NCBI GenBank assembly: GCA_013519935.1
Contig: JACDUA010000052.1
Coordinates: 1-32,497 of the forward strand
DNA length: 32,497 bases
Reading direction: 5' to 3'
DNA from: Ectothiorhodospiraceae bacterium WFHF3C12
Lineage (GTDB): Bacteria; Pseudomonadota; Gammaproteobacteria; Nitrococcales; Nitrococcaceae
Shown here piece after piece: positions 23,602 to 31,733 of this stretch. The first letter of the stretch is position 1; each line of letters begins with the position of its first letter. A model generated the notes under the pieces. It was not told the origin of the DNA. It did no database searches and saw only the letters and a program-made list of their open reading frames with translations. The position numbers and the translations under genes are program-made.

Positions 23602-25596
23602 ATGAGCCAATCGCAGTCCGACGGCGTTGCCGAAGAGGAAGTGTTCGCCCTGCGCCAGCTCAGCGGCTTCTGGAAGTGGTTGCCGCGGGTAAGCACCGTG
23701 GTGCTGACCTTCCTGAGCCTTACCTATCTGCTGAACATCAAGATCTTCGGGGACTTCACGTTCCTGGAGAATCAGCACTACTACGTGATCGTGGGCCTGA
23801 TGATGCCCCTGGTGTTCGTCATCTGGCCCGCCGGGTCATGGGCGGCCCGGGACCGGGTGCCGTGGTACGACGTGGTTCTCTTCCTGCTCGGCGTAGCCAC
23901 CTGCGCCTTCTTCGCGTTCAACGCCGAGCGCATCCTCAACGAGGGGTGGGAGTACAGCGCACCTGGGTATGCCGTCGCCATGAGCGTGCTGCTCTGGGCG
24001 CTGGTGCTCGAGGCGGCACGACGGGCGGGCGGCTGGCCCATTGCGATCATCGTGGGCCTGGCGTCGATCTACCCCATCTTCGCCGGCGTCATGCCCGGAC
24101 CCATTCAGGGGTTCCCGTCCAGCTTCGACCAGACCGCGATATACCATGCCATGAGCCGCGAGAGCATCATGGGCATACCCATGCGGGCTTTCGCCGGGCT
24201 GGTGATCGGCTTTCTGCTGTTCGGCGTGGCGCTGCAGCATACGGGCGGTGGCAAGTTTTTCATCAATCTCGCGTTTTCCATGCTGGGGCACGTACGCGGC
24301 GGCCCGGCCAAGGTGGCCATCTTCTCCAGCGGCTTCATGGGGTCCATGAGCGGCAGCGTCATCACCAACGTTCTCACCACCGGGGTGCTGTCGATACCGG
24401 CCATGCGCCGGGTGGGCTTCTCCCGCACCTATGCCGGCGGCGTGGAGGCCTGTGCATCCACCGGTGGCGTGCTCATGCCGCCGATCATGGGCGCCACGGC
24501 CTTCGTCATGGCGACTTTCCTTGGTGTGCCGTACTCGGAGATCGCGCTGGCCGCAGTCGTGCCGTCAGTGCTGTACTTTCTCGGTCTTTTCATGCAGATC
24601 GACTCCTACGCGGCGCGCTACCGCCTGAAGGGTCTCCCCAGGGACGAGCTGCCGTCCTTCAAGCGGACGGTGAAGGAAGGGTGGTATTTCATCTTCGTCT
24701 TCGCGCTGCTGATCTGGATGCTGTTCTTCCTGCGCCGGGAAGCCATCGCCCCGTTCTACGCGGCGGCGTTGCTGCTGGTGATCAACCAGGTCCTGCCCTA
24801 CCAGCGCTGGGGGTGGGAGGATCTGTGGAACTTCCTGTCCGCGGCCGCCAAGCTTTTCGCCGAGCTGACGGGGATCCTGGCGGGCATCGGTCTGCTGGTG
24901 GGGGCGCTGTCGGTGACGGGGATGTCCGGCACCATCGCCAATGACCTGATCTTCCTGGCCGGCGGCAGCACGCTGGTGCTGATCTTCATGGGCGCGGCCA
25001 CCAGCTTCATCCTGGGTATCGGCATGACCGTCACGGCGGCCTATATCTTCCTCGCGGTAGCGCTGGCGCCGGCCCTGATACAGGGCGGCGGCATGAATCC
25101 GATGGCCGTGCATCTGTTCATCCTATACTGGGGCATGCTGAGCTATATCACGCCGCCCGTGGCGCTGGGCGCCTTCGCCGCCGCCAGTATCGCCAATGCC
25201 AGGCCCATGGAAACGGGGCTGGCGGCCATGAAACTGGGCAGTGTCATCTACTTCATCCCGTTCCTGTTCGTCATCAATCCGGCCCTGATCTTCCAGGGCG
25301 GGTGGCAGGAGGTCGCGGCGGTGGTCGGCCAGGCGGTGCTTGGGGTGATCCTGATCGCCAGCGCCGTGCAGGGCTACCTGGTGTTCGTCGGCGACCTCAA
25401 CCGGCACGGGCTGCTGCAGTGGCCGATACGTGCCGCGCTCATCATCGCGGGTATTGCCATCGCCATCCCCGGTGGTGGTCTGATCCCGTACAGCAACACG
25501 CAGCTGTTGCTGATCAGTCTCGCCAGCGGCATTCCCGCGGCGGTGCTTGCTCTGCTCGTCAATCGCTGGCGACCGGAGCCTGCCGCACCCGGATAG
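23602..25596 (+). CDS. TRAP transporter fused permease (TAXI type, 4TM plus 12TM)
   Basis: A 664-residue inner-membrane secondary transporter in which the small (DctQ-like) and large (DctM-like) subunits are fused, as is usual for TAXI systems. The first about 170 residues hold four hydrophobic segments. From about residue 200 on the large subunit shows FSSGFMGSMSGSVITNVLTTG and ACASTGGVLMPPIMGATAFV (the repeat-1 binding loop). The matching second-half loop is GMTVTAAYIFLAVALAPALI, with YWGMLSYITPPVALGAFAAA after it. The ATG at 23602 has only a weak ribosome site. It follows the TAXI binding protein and forms a complete two-gene transporter. Confidence 0.93.
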   Translation: MSQSQSDGVAEEEVFALRQLSGFWKWLPRVSTVVLTFLSLTYLLNIKIFGDFTFLENQHYYVIVGLMMPLVFVIWPAGSWAARDRVPWYDVVLFLLGVATCAFFAFNAERILNEGWEYSAPGYAVAMSVLLWALVLEAARRAGGWPIAIIVGLASIYPIFAGVMPGPIQGFPSSFDQTAIYHAMSRESIMGIPMRAFAGLVIGFLLFGVALQHTGGGKFFINLAFSMLGHVRGGPAKVAIFSSGFMGSMSGSVITNVLTTGVLSIPAMRRVGFSRTYAGGVEACASTGGVLMPPIMGATAFVMATFLGVPYSEIALAAVVPSVLYFLGLFMQIDSYAARYRLKGLPRDELPSFKRTVKEGWYFIFVFALLIWMLFFLRREAIAPFYAAALLLVINQVLPYQRWGWEDLWNFLSAAAKLFAELTGILAGIGLLVGALSVTGMSGTIANDLIFLAGGSTLVLIFMGAATSFILGIGMTVTAAYIFLAVALAPALIQGGGMNPMAVHLFILYWGMLSYITPPVALGAFAAASIANARPMETGLAAMKLGSVIYFIPFLFVINPALIFQGGWQEVAAVVGQAVLGVILIASAVQGYLVFVGDLNRHGLLQWPIRAALIIAGIAIAIPGGGLIPYSNTQLLLISLASGIPAAVLALLVNRWRPEPAAPG

Positions 25597-25687
25597 CGGC
25601 GCCGCACGCCATTGGCCGGTAGCGGGCTTTTCCGGAAGGTGGGTATGATGACCCTCATCATGTCCACGGACCAGGGAGTATCCAGGT

Positions 25688-26062
25688 ATGACCACGCGCA
25701 TGGAAATCGCCGGCCTGGCGGCGTTCGTTCTGGCATGGGCAGGCGTTGCGGTTGCCGGTCAGGCCCATGTGGAATCAGCGCGAATGGAACGGGTCAGTGA
25801 TGGCACCTATACGGTCATCGTCACCGTCCGTCACGCCGACGAGGGCTGGAACCATTACGCCGATGCCTGGCAGGTGCTGGCGCCGGACGGTACCGCGCTC
25901 GGAACCCGCGAGCTGGTTCACCCTCACGTTGACGAGCAGCCGTTCACGCGCTCCCTTCGGGACGTCCGGGTGCCGGAGGGCGTCGACGAGGTGCGTATCC
26001 GTGCCCGCGACAAGGTTCACGGCTATGGCGGCCGCGAAGTGACGGTTACGGTGCCGCGGTAA
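25688..26062 (+). CDS. Small exported protein of unknown function
   Basis: A 124-residue protein with an N-terminal signal sequence (hydrophobic core IAGLAAFVLAWAGVAVAG, cleavage likely near residue 24). The mature part is about 100 residues, rich in beta-strand pattern, and contains the conserved-looking segments DEGWNHYADAWQVLAPDG and RIRARDKVHGYGGREVTVTV. I do not recognise a named domain; the pattern resembles a small immunoglobulin-like beta sandwich. No cysteines remain in the mature form. It lies 91 bases after the TRAP permease and 18 bases before the patatin-like gene, so it may be co-transcribed with the latter. Confidence 0.8.
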   Translation: MTTRMEIAGLAAFVLAWAGVAVAGQAHVESARMERVSDGTYTVIVTVRHADEGWNHYADAWQVLAPDGTALGTRELVHPHVDEQPFTRSLRDVRVPEGVDEVRIRARDKVHGYGGREVTVTVPR

Positions 26063-26080
26063 CGCTGCGGATCCCGGGCA

Positions 26081-27022
26081 ATGCAGCAGGACATCCGCAT
26101 CGGGCTGGCCCTGGGCAGTGGCTCGGCGAGGGGCTGGGCGCACATTGGCGTCATCAAGGCGCTGCTGGAAAACGGTATCCGGCCCGACGTCGTAGCCGGC
26201 ACCTCCGTGGGCGCCATCATTGGCGCGGTGCACGCGAGCGGGAATCTCGAGGGTTTCGAGCGCTGGGTGCGGAAGCTGGGCCGTCGCCAGATCATGTCCT
26301 ACCTGGACGTGGCGCTGGTGAGTGGCGGCTTCTTCGAGGGCAAACGCCTCGCCGACCTGTTTCTGGAGAATTTCGGCGACGTGGCCTTCAGCGATCTGGA
26401 GCTGCCTTTCGCCGCCGTGGCCACGGAGCTCTACTCGGGGCGGGAACGCTGGCTCACGGAAGGTTCCGTCGTGGAGGCGCTGCGCGCGTCCGTTTCCCTG
26501 CCGGGGCTGTTCACGCCGGCGGAGATCGACGGCCGGATGCTCGTGGACGGCGGGCTGGTCAACCCCGTGCCCGTCTCCCTGTGCTACGCCCTGGGTGCCG
26601 ACGTGGTATTCGCGGTCAACCTCAACGGCGACCTGGTGGGTCGTCACCTGCAACGCCGCCGGGAACGCACCGCGGCCCGTGAAGGCGGCGATCCGGTCAC
26701 CGCGCAGGCGGAGGGCGGGCCCAATGTCCTGGACCGGATAACCGACAGCCTGAAGGAGCGCGCCTCCGGATTCATGGCGCAGTTCCGGCAGGGCAGCGAG
26801 GTGCCGGGTATGTTCGACGTCATGGCCACCGCGCTGAACATCATGCAGGATCGGATAACCCGGAGCCGCATGGCGGGCGATCCGCCGGATGTTGTGCTCA
26901 GCCCGCGGCTGTCGCATATTGCGTTGCTCGAGTTCGACCGCGGCGCGGAGGCGATCGAGGAAGGGCAGGCCAGCGTGAACCGCATGCTGCCCGCCCTCAA
27001 CTACGCCCTCGGCCGCGACTAG
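26081..27022 (+). CDS. Patatin-like phospholipase (RssA type)
   Basis: A 313-residue cytoplasmic serine esterase of the patatin family. The oxyanion-hole motif is LGSGSARGWAHIG (residues 11-23), the nucleophile elbow is GTSVG with Ser42, and the catalytic aspartate is Asp156 in LVDGGLVNPVPVS. A longer linker follows, then a C-terminal helical part (VMATALNIMQDRITRSRMAG) that resembles RssA-like proteins. It is probably a lipid acyl hydrolase, with unknown physiological substrate. The ribosome site is weak. It may be coupled to the preceding small exported protein. Confidence 0.92.
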   Translation: MQQDIRIGLALGSGSARGWAHIGVIKALLENGIRPDVVAGTSVGAIIGAVHASGNLEGFERWVRKLGRRQIMSYLDVALVSGGFFEGKRLADLFLENFGDVAFSDLELPFAAVATELYSGRERWLTEGSVVEALRASVSLPGLFTPAEIDGRMLVDGGLVNPVPVSLCYALGADVVFAVNLNGDLVGRHLQRRRERTAAREGGDPVTAQAEGGPNVLDRITDSLKERASGFMAQFRQGSEVPGMFDVMATALNIMQDRITRSRMAGDPPDVVLSPRLSHIALLEFDRGAEAIEEGQASVNRMLPALNYALGRD

Positions 27023-27145
27023 ACTGCGGCCAGGCCGCGCCGGCGCTCGCGGATCCGCGGGATCGACGTCATGGCCGGATGCCCGCGACCCCCGACAAGC
27101 AGGCGGGCAGCCCCTGGAACGGCTGCAATGGGAGGCGATTCAACG

Positions 27146-28447
27146 GTGACTGAAACGGGATGCGATTACGATGTGCTGGTGATCGGCGGCGGGCCGGCCG
27201 GTGCCACCATGTCGACCTTTCTGGCCGATCGAGGCCGCGGCGTGGCGGTGATCGAGAAGGACGTCCATCCCCGTTTTCACATCGGCGAGTCGCTGCTTCC
27301 CTTGAGCATGCCCGTATTCGAGCGCCTGGGCGTCGTGGACAAGGTAGCCGACATCGGCATGATCAAGTACGGCGCCGAGTTCGTCTCGCCCTGGCACAGA
27401 AAGACGCAGACCTACTATTTCGGCGGGGCGCTGGACAAGGCGTACCCCTACGCCTATCAGGTCAAGCGCGAGGATCTGGACCGCATTCTCATCGACAATG
27501 CCGCCGACAAGGGCGTCGCGGTCAGCCAGGGCAGCCGTGTCGTGGATGCGCACCGGCACGGCGGGCGCTGGGACGTGGCGGTCGAAGACCGCGATGGCGG
27601 CCGGCGCTCCCTGACGGCCCGCTACCTGGTGGACGCCAGCGGGCGCGACACCTTCATGGGCAAGAAGCTGGGTATCAAGCAGCGCAACCCGAATCACAAC
27701 AGCGCGGCTATCTTCAGCCATTTCGAGAACGCCGAGCGCCTCGGCGGTATCGACGAGGGCAACATCAGCGTCTTCTGGTTCGATCACGGCTGGTTCTGGT
27801 TCATCCCGTTCAGGGACGGCAGCGTCAGCGTGGGCGCCGTGTGCTGGCCGGATTACCTGAAGACGCGGAACACCGACGTCGACAGCTTCCTGCTGGAAAC
27901 CATTCAAAAGTGTCCACCGCTGGCCGAGCGGCTGCGCGACGCGCGCATGACCATGCCCGCGCGGGCCACGGGGAATTTCTCCTACCAGGCGGACCGCATC
28001 TTCGGCGACGGTTACATGCTGCTGGGCGACGCCTACGCCTTCGTGGACCCGGTGTTCTCCAGCGGCGTTCACATTGCCCTGAACAGCGCCACCCATGCGA
28101 CGGAAGTCGTGGAAGCGGCGCTGCGGGAGGATCCGGAGCTGGCGGATATCCAGGCACGGTACGAGGAGAGGATCCACCAGGCGCTGGAGGATTTCTCCTG
28201 GTTCATCTACCGGATCACGCAGCCGGCGATGCGGCGCATGTTCCTCAAGCCGCGCAACGTGCTCCGCGTGAAGGAGGCGATCCTCTCCCTGCTGGCCGGC
28301 GACCTTTTCCGCGACACACCGGTGCGCTGGCGGCTGCAGCTGTTCAAGGCCTTCTACGCATGGACCTACCTGATCCATCTACCTAGCAACATAGCCGCCA
28401 AACGCCGCCGCCAGCGGGCGGTGGCCCTGGCAGCCGAGGCGGGATAG
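27146..28447 (+). CDS. Flavin-dependent halogenase-like oxidoreductase
   Basis: A 433-residue FAD enzyme of the tryptophan-halogenase/geranylgeranyl-reductase-like group. The FAD motif is VLVIGGGPAGATMSTFLA (GGGPAG at 14-19), followed by the characteristic HPRFHIGESLLPLSM. The halogenase signature WxWxIP is present as WFWFIP (216-221), and a candidate catalytic lysine is Lys74 (GMIKYGAEF). A second FAD segment is GDGYMLLGDAYAFVDPVFSSGVH. I chose GTG 27146 because GGAGG (27130-27134) precedes it by about 11 bases; an in-frame ATG at 27128 is the alternative. No carrier protein, NRPS/PKS or flavin reductase is nearby, so it is an orphan whose reaction may be halogenation or a related oxidation. 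Confidence 0.8.
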   Translation: MTETGCDYDVLVIGGGPAGATMSTFLADRGRGVAVIEKDVHPRFHIGESLLPLSMPVFERLGVVDKVADIGMIKYGAEFVSPWHRKTQTYYFGGALDKAYPYAYQVKREDLDRILIDNAADKGVAVSQGSRVVDAHRHGGRWDVAVEDRDGGRRSLTARYLVDASGRDTFMGKKLGIKQRNPNHNSAAIFSHFENAERLGGIDEGNISVFWFDHGWFWFIPFRDGSVSVGAVCWPDYLKTRNTDVDSFLLETIQKCPPLAERLRDARMTMPARATGNFSYQADRIFGDGYMLLGDAYAFVDPVFSSGVHIALNSATHATEVVEAALREDPELADIQARYEERIHQALEDFSWFIYRITQPAMRRMFLKPRNVLRVKEAILSLLAGDLFRDTPVRWRLQLFKAFYAWTYLIHLPSNIAAKRRRQRAVALAAEAG

Positions 28448-28455
28448 TGCGTTTC

Positions 28456-28633
28456 AGCCACAGATGAACACAGATGGACACAGATAAATTGCGCTTGCCG
28501 CCGCGTTGTCGCTTAGCCGGTACGGTTTAGTCATTCGCGCGTCGGGTCGAAATCGAGAACCCAATGCGGTGACAACTCGGCCGGTTGCCAAGGCTAAATC
28601 GGTATCTGTGTTTATCCGTGTTCATCTGTGGCT
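28456..28633. repeat. MITE-like element with 31-bp inverted repeats
   Basis: Bases 28456-28486 (starting AGCCACAGATGAACACAGAT) and 28603-28633 (ending TTCATCTGTGGCT) are reverse complements at 28 of 31 positions, around about 116 bases. The CACAGATGAACACAGAT type of sequence is widespread in intergenic regions of many bacteria. The element fills the gap between the convergent halogenase-like and dctM genes, where a transcript from either side would fold into a long hairpin. There is no transposase. Confidence 0.8.
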
Positions 28634-28642
28634 AAACGAGAA

Positions 28643-29923
28643 CTATCGGAACGCCAGGTCCCGCAGGAAAAGGGCGATCTGGGGGAAGGCGATCAGCAGG
28701 ATCGTCGCCAGGACGAGTATGGCGATGAACGGCGGTGTGCCGCGGATGACGTCCAGGTAGGGCCTTCGGAACACCGCGATCGCCGTGAAGATGTCGCAGC
28801 CGAACGGCGGCGTCGCGGAGCCGATCGCCACCTGCAGCGTCACCAGCGTTCCGACGAGAACCGGATCGACGCCGGTGGCCTGGATGGCCGGGGCGAAGAT
28901 CGGGGTGAGTACCAGGATCACCACGATGGGATCCACGAACATGCAGCCGACGAAGTAGGCGAGACAGATGATCGCCAGCAGCATGGTCGGGTCCTGGCCC
29001 ACGGCGGCGAGCACGCCGGTGAGGATCTCGTTGGGGATGCGGGCAAAGGAGATGGCCCAGGAGAAGGCGTTGCCCGCGGCGACCAGGATGAATACCACCG
29101 CCGTAATCAGTCCCGTGGAAACGGCCACCCCAGGGATTTCACGCCACGGGATCACGCGGAAGATCAGCACCTCCAGTATCAGGGCGTAGAGCACTGAAGC
29201 AGCCGCGGCCTCGATGGGACTGAGCAACCCGAGGTAGATGCCGCCCACCACGATCACCGGAAACCCCAGGGGCAGGATGGCACGGACCAGCGCGCGCCCC
29301 CGCTCGCTCCAGTTGACCCTGGGCAGGCGTTCAATGCCGTGGTATCGGGCGTTGAAATAGCAGTACACCGAGAACAGCACCAGGATCATCAGGCCCGGGC
29401 CGATACCCGCGATGAACAGCTCCCCAACCGAGGTGCCGGAGACCACGCCATAGATGATCATGCCGATACTCGGCGGGATCATCAGGGCGATGTCGCTGGC
29501 GTTGATGATCAGCGCCAGGGCGAAGCTGTCCTTATAGCCGGCCTCCAGCAGCTTCGGGCGAAGGGGCGTGCCCATGGCCACTACGGTTGCCTGGGTGGAG
29601 CCGGAAACCGCACCGAAGAGCGTGCAGCTGGCCGCCGTGGTAATCGGCAATCCGCCGCGCAGATGGCCGACGAAGCTCATGACCAGGTCGAGCAGCCGGC
29701 TGGCGGTGTGGCCGCGGGTCATGATGTCGGCGGCGAAGATGAACAGCGGCACCGCCGTGAGCACCGTGGGTTTCACCCCGGCGACCATCTGCGAGACCAG
29801 AAGCTCCGGCCCCAGGCCCAGGAAGCCGAGAGCCAGGACCAGCGCGCCCACCACCAGCGGCACCATCATGGGGAAACCCAGCAGCAGCAGGAGCACCATG
29901 ACCGTTACGAGTACGGTAATCAA
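28643..29923 (-). CDS. dctM: TRAP transporter large permease subunit (DctM)
   Basis: A 426-residue, 12-helix inner-membrane subunit that carries the transport path of a DctPQM-type TRAP system. Typical signatures are PLFIFAADIMTRGHTASRLL, LFGAVSGSTQATVVAMG, NASDIALMIPPSIGMIIYG and the second-half VGCMFVDPIVVILVLTPIFAP. The start is a TTG at 29923, with GGAG 9 bases upstream; no ATG or GTG fits better at the family's normal N-terminus. It lies 70 bases after dctQ on the minus strand, while the binding protein gene is divergent. Confidence 0.94.
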   Translation of the reverse strand: MITVLVTVMVLLLLLGFPMMVPLVVGALVLALGFLGLGPELLVSQMVAGVKPTVLTAVPLFIFAADIMTRGHTASRLLDLVMSFVGHLRGGLPITTAASCTLFGAVSGSTQATVVAMGTPLRPKLLEAGYKDSFALALIINASDIALMIPPSIGMIIYGVVSGTSVGELFIAGIGPGLMILVLFSVYCYFNARYHGIERLPRVNWSERGRALVRAILPLGFPVIVVGGIYLGLLSPIEAAAASVLYALILEVLIFRVIPWREIPGVAVSTGLITAVVFILVAAGNAFSWAISFARIPNEILTGVLAAVGQDPTMLLAIICLAYFVGCMFVDPIVVILVLTPIFAPAIQATGVDPVLVGTLVTLQVAIGSATPPFGCDIFTAIAVFRRPYLDVIRGTPPFIAILVLATILLIAFPQIALFLRDLAFR

Positions 29924-29993
29924 AGGTCAGCGCTCCGTCCCGCATGGTGATGACCCCGGTGGTTTCGGTCCGGTCATTCTCCTCCGGGGGTTG

Positions 29994-30569
29994 CTACAGG
30001 GATGCCGGGGGCTGCATCTCATCGTAGCTCTCCTCGTGGGTGAAGGAGGTGTGAACGCCCGGCGTGCTCAGATTGCGCAGAGCAGCGAGGGCGAACTGCA
30101 GCCCGCCCAGGAAGAATCCGACGGGTACCACGAGGTTTATGAGGTACCAGGGAATGCCCAGAGCCGGCGTGGAGCCGCCGAAGTCCATCTGGCCGACGAC
30201 GAACTGCCAACCGAAATAGGCCAGGGTGAAGAGCAGCGCCGCGGTGCCCAGGGTGGAGAGCACCTGCAGCGTCTTCCGGGGCGTGCCGGAGAGCTGGTCG
30301 TAGATGGCGGTCATGCGGATATGACGGCCAATGCGCGCGGCAAAGCCGATGCCCATGAAGGTTATGAAAATCAGCAGGATCTGGTTGGCTTCTTCGGCGA
30401 ACGTCAGGCTGTTGTTGAAGATGGTGCGGCCGATGGCATTGGCGATGTTGATCGTGGCCATGGCGATCACGCTGACCGCCAGGATGAACCGTTCCAGGCG
30501 CTCGACCAAACGGTCGAGGAACCTCGCACCCGCTGAGAGCCCGTCGAGTAACTGCACTGAGCGTTCCAT
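29994..30569 (-). CDS. dctQ: TRAP transporter small permease subunit (DctQ)
   Basis: A 191-residue four-helix membrane subunit that pairs with DctM. The first helix region is FILAVSVIAMATINIANAIG. The family motif follows in FAEEANQILLIFITFMGIGFAARIGRHIRM, and two more hydrophobic segments end near residue 165. Length is normal to slightly long, with an acidic C-terminal tail. The ATG at 30569 has no strong ribosome site. It is the first gene of the minus-strand dctQ-dctM pair and is divergent from dctP across 134 bases. Confidence 0.92.
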   Translation of the reverse strand: MERSVQLLDGLSAGARFLDRLVERLERFILAVSVIAMATINIANAIGRTIFNNSLTFAEEANQILLIFITFMGIGFAARIGRHIRMTAIYDQLSGTPRKTLQVLSTLGTAALLFTLAYFGWQFVVGQMDFGGSTPALGIPWYLINLVVPVGFFLGGLQFALAALRNLSTPGVHTSFTHEESYDEMQPPASL

Positions 30570-30600
30570 TATCCGCTTTTAGCCCCCATCGTACAGTTAA

Positions 30601-30629
30601 GGGCCCGGTATTTCACCGCTGCCGGGCCC
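30601..30629. promoter_or_regulatory. Inverted repeat in the dctQ/dctP divergent region
   Basis: GGGCCCGG (30601-30608) and CCGGGCCC (30622-30629) form perfect 8-bp arms around 13 bases, in the middle of the 134-base divergent intergenic region. It may be a shared operator or a leader hairpin. I could not assign a convincing sigma70 or sigma54 promoter to either side. Confidence 0.4.
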
Positions 30630-30703
30630 GGGTACCGATGTGTTACGGTCGACGCGATCATTCTCGACAAGAAACCCGCGCACCGGCTCCAAGGGAGGAT
30701 GCA

Positions 30704-31729
30704 ATGACCAGGATTCTCGGGCTGACGTTCGCGCTTTGCGCGCTGGTGTTCTCGGCCACCGTCTCCGCCGCGGAGTATGAGTGGAAATTCGCTCTGGAAG
30801 AGATCGACGGCTCGGTCCAGGACCGTTATGCCGAGAAGTTCGCCGAGCTGATGAAGGAGAAGACCGACGGCCGGGTCGACATCACCATCTATCCCTACGG
30901 CAGTCTCGGCACGTCGACCCAGCTCACGGAGCTCATCCAGAAAAGGGCTATCCAGATGGCCTTCGCATCGCCGGGGCACCTGGGATCGATCGTGCCGGAG
31001 GTACAGGTGCTGACCATTCACTTCCTGTTCTCCGACGACAGCCGTGTGAACAAGGAGGTCCTGGCCAGTAGCGACGCGCTTTACGGTCCGCTGGCCGAAG
31101 CCTACACCGACAAGAACCTCAAGCTGATCTCCCTCATCAACGAGGGCTGGATGGTGTGGACCGCGAACAAGCCGCTCACCGAACCGTCGGATTTCGACGG
31201 GCTGAAGATCCGCACCATGGTCTCGCCGCTGCTGCTCAAGGCGTACGAGGCGTACGGCGCCAATCCCACGCCCATGGCGTACTCGGAGGTCTACAGCGGG
31301 CTGCAGCTCGGCACCATCGATGCACAGGTCAACCCGGTGTTCGCCATCGAAGAGATGAGCTTCTACGAGCAGCAGGACTACATGACCTTTGCCGGGCACC
31401 TGCCTTTCATCGCCAGCGTCGTGACCAACCCCGGCTTCTACGAGGAGCTGCCCGACGACATCAAGCAGGCGATCAGCGAGGCCCGCGCGGAGGCCGACGA
31501 TTACATCTTCCGCGAGCAGCAGGAACTCAACGACAAGCGGCTGGCGTTTATCAAGGAGAACAGCGACACGGAGATCGTCCAGCTCAACGACGAGCAGCGT
31601 AAGGCCTTCCGCGAGCTCGCCATGCCGGTACGCGAGCAGTACAAGGAAATGGCCGGCGACCGGGGCGCCAAGATCCTGGACGGCCTGGTAAAGGATATTG
31701 AGCAGGCCGAAGAAGCAATGGCCGAGTAG
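30704..31729 (+). CDS. dctP: TRAP transporter solute-binding protein (DctP family)
   Basis: A 341-residue periplasmic binding protein for a DctQM permease. The signal peptide is MTRILGLTFALCALVFSATV with cleavage likely after SAA (residue 23). The conserved carboxylate-binding arginine is in DFDGLKIRTMVSP, and the family segment AYSEVYSGLQLGTIDAQVNP follows. GGGAGG lies about 6 bases before the ATG at 30704; an in-frame ATG at 30638 has none. The ligand is likely a C4-type or other organic acid, not determinable here. It is transcribed away from its dctQM partners. Confidence 0.94.
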   Translation: MTRILGLTFALCALVFSATVSAAEYEWKFALEEIDGSVQDRYAEKFAELMKEKTDGRVDITIYPYGSLGTSTQLTELIQKRAIQMAFASPGHLGSIVPEVQVLTIHFLFSDDSRVNKEVLASSDALYGPLAEAYTDKNLKLISLINEGWMVWTANKPLTEPSDFDGLKIRTMVSPLLLKAYEAYGANPTPMAYSEVYSGLQLGTIDAQVNPVFAIEEMSFYEQQDYMTFAGHLPFIASVVTNPGFYEELPDDIKQAISEARAEADDYIFREQQELNDKRLAFIKENSDTEIVQLNDEQRKAFRELAMPVREQYKEMAGDRGAKILDGLVKDIEQAEEAMAE

Positions 31730-31733
31730 GTCC

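Noticed and set aside
25688-28447. Patatin-like gene considered as part of an anti-phage (CBASS or similar) system
   Set aside because: No cyclic nucleotide synthase, NTPase or other defence gene is adjacent, and the protein resembles housekeeping RssA-type patatins.
28506-28760. 84-codon plus-strand frame in the MITE-like element
   Set aside because: It starts inside the repeat and runs antisense into dctM. Nothing supports it as a gene.
30570-30703. sigma54 promoter for dctP controlled by the regulator at the window end
   Set aside because: I found no convincing GG-N10-GC element on either strand of the divergent region.
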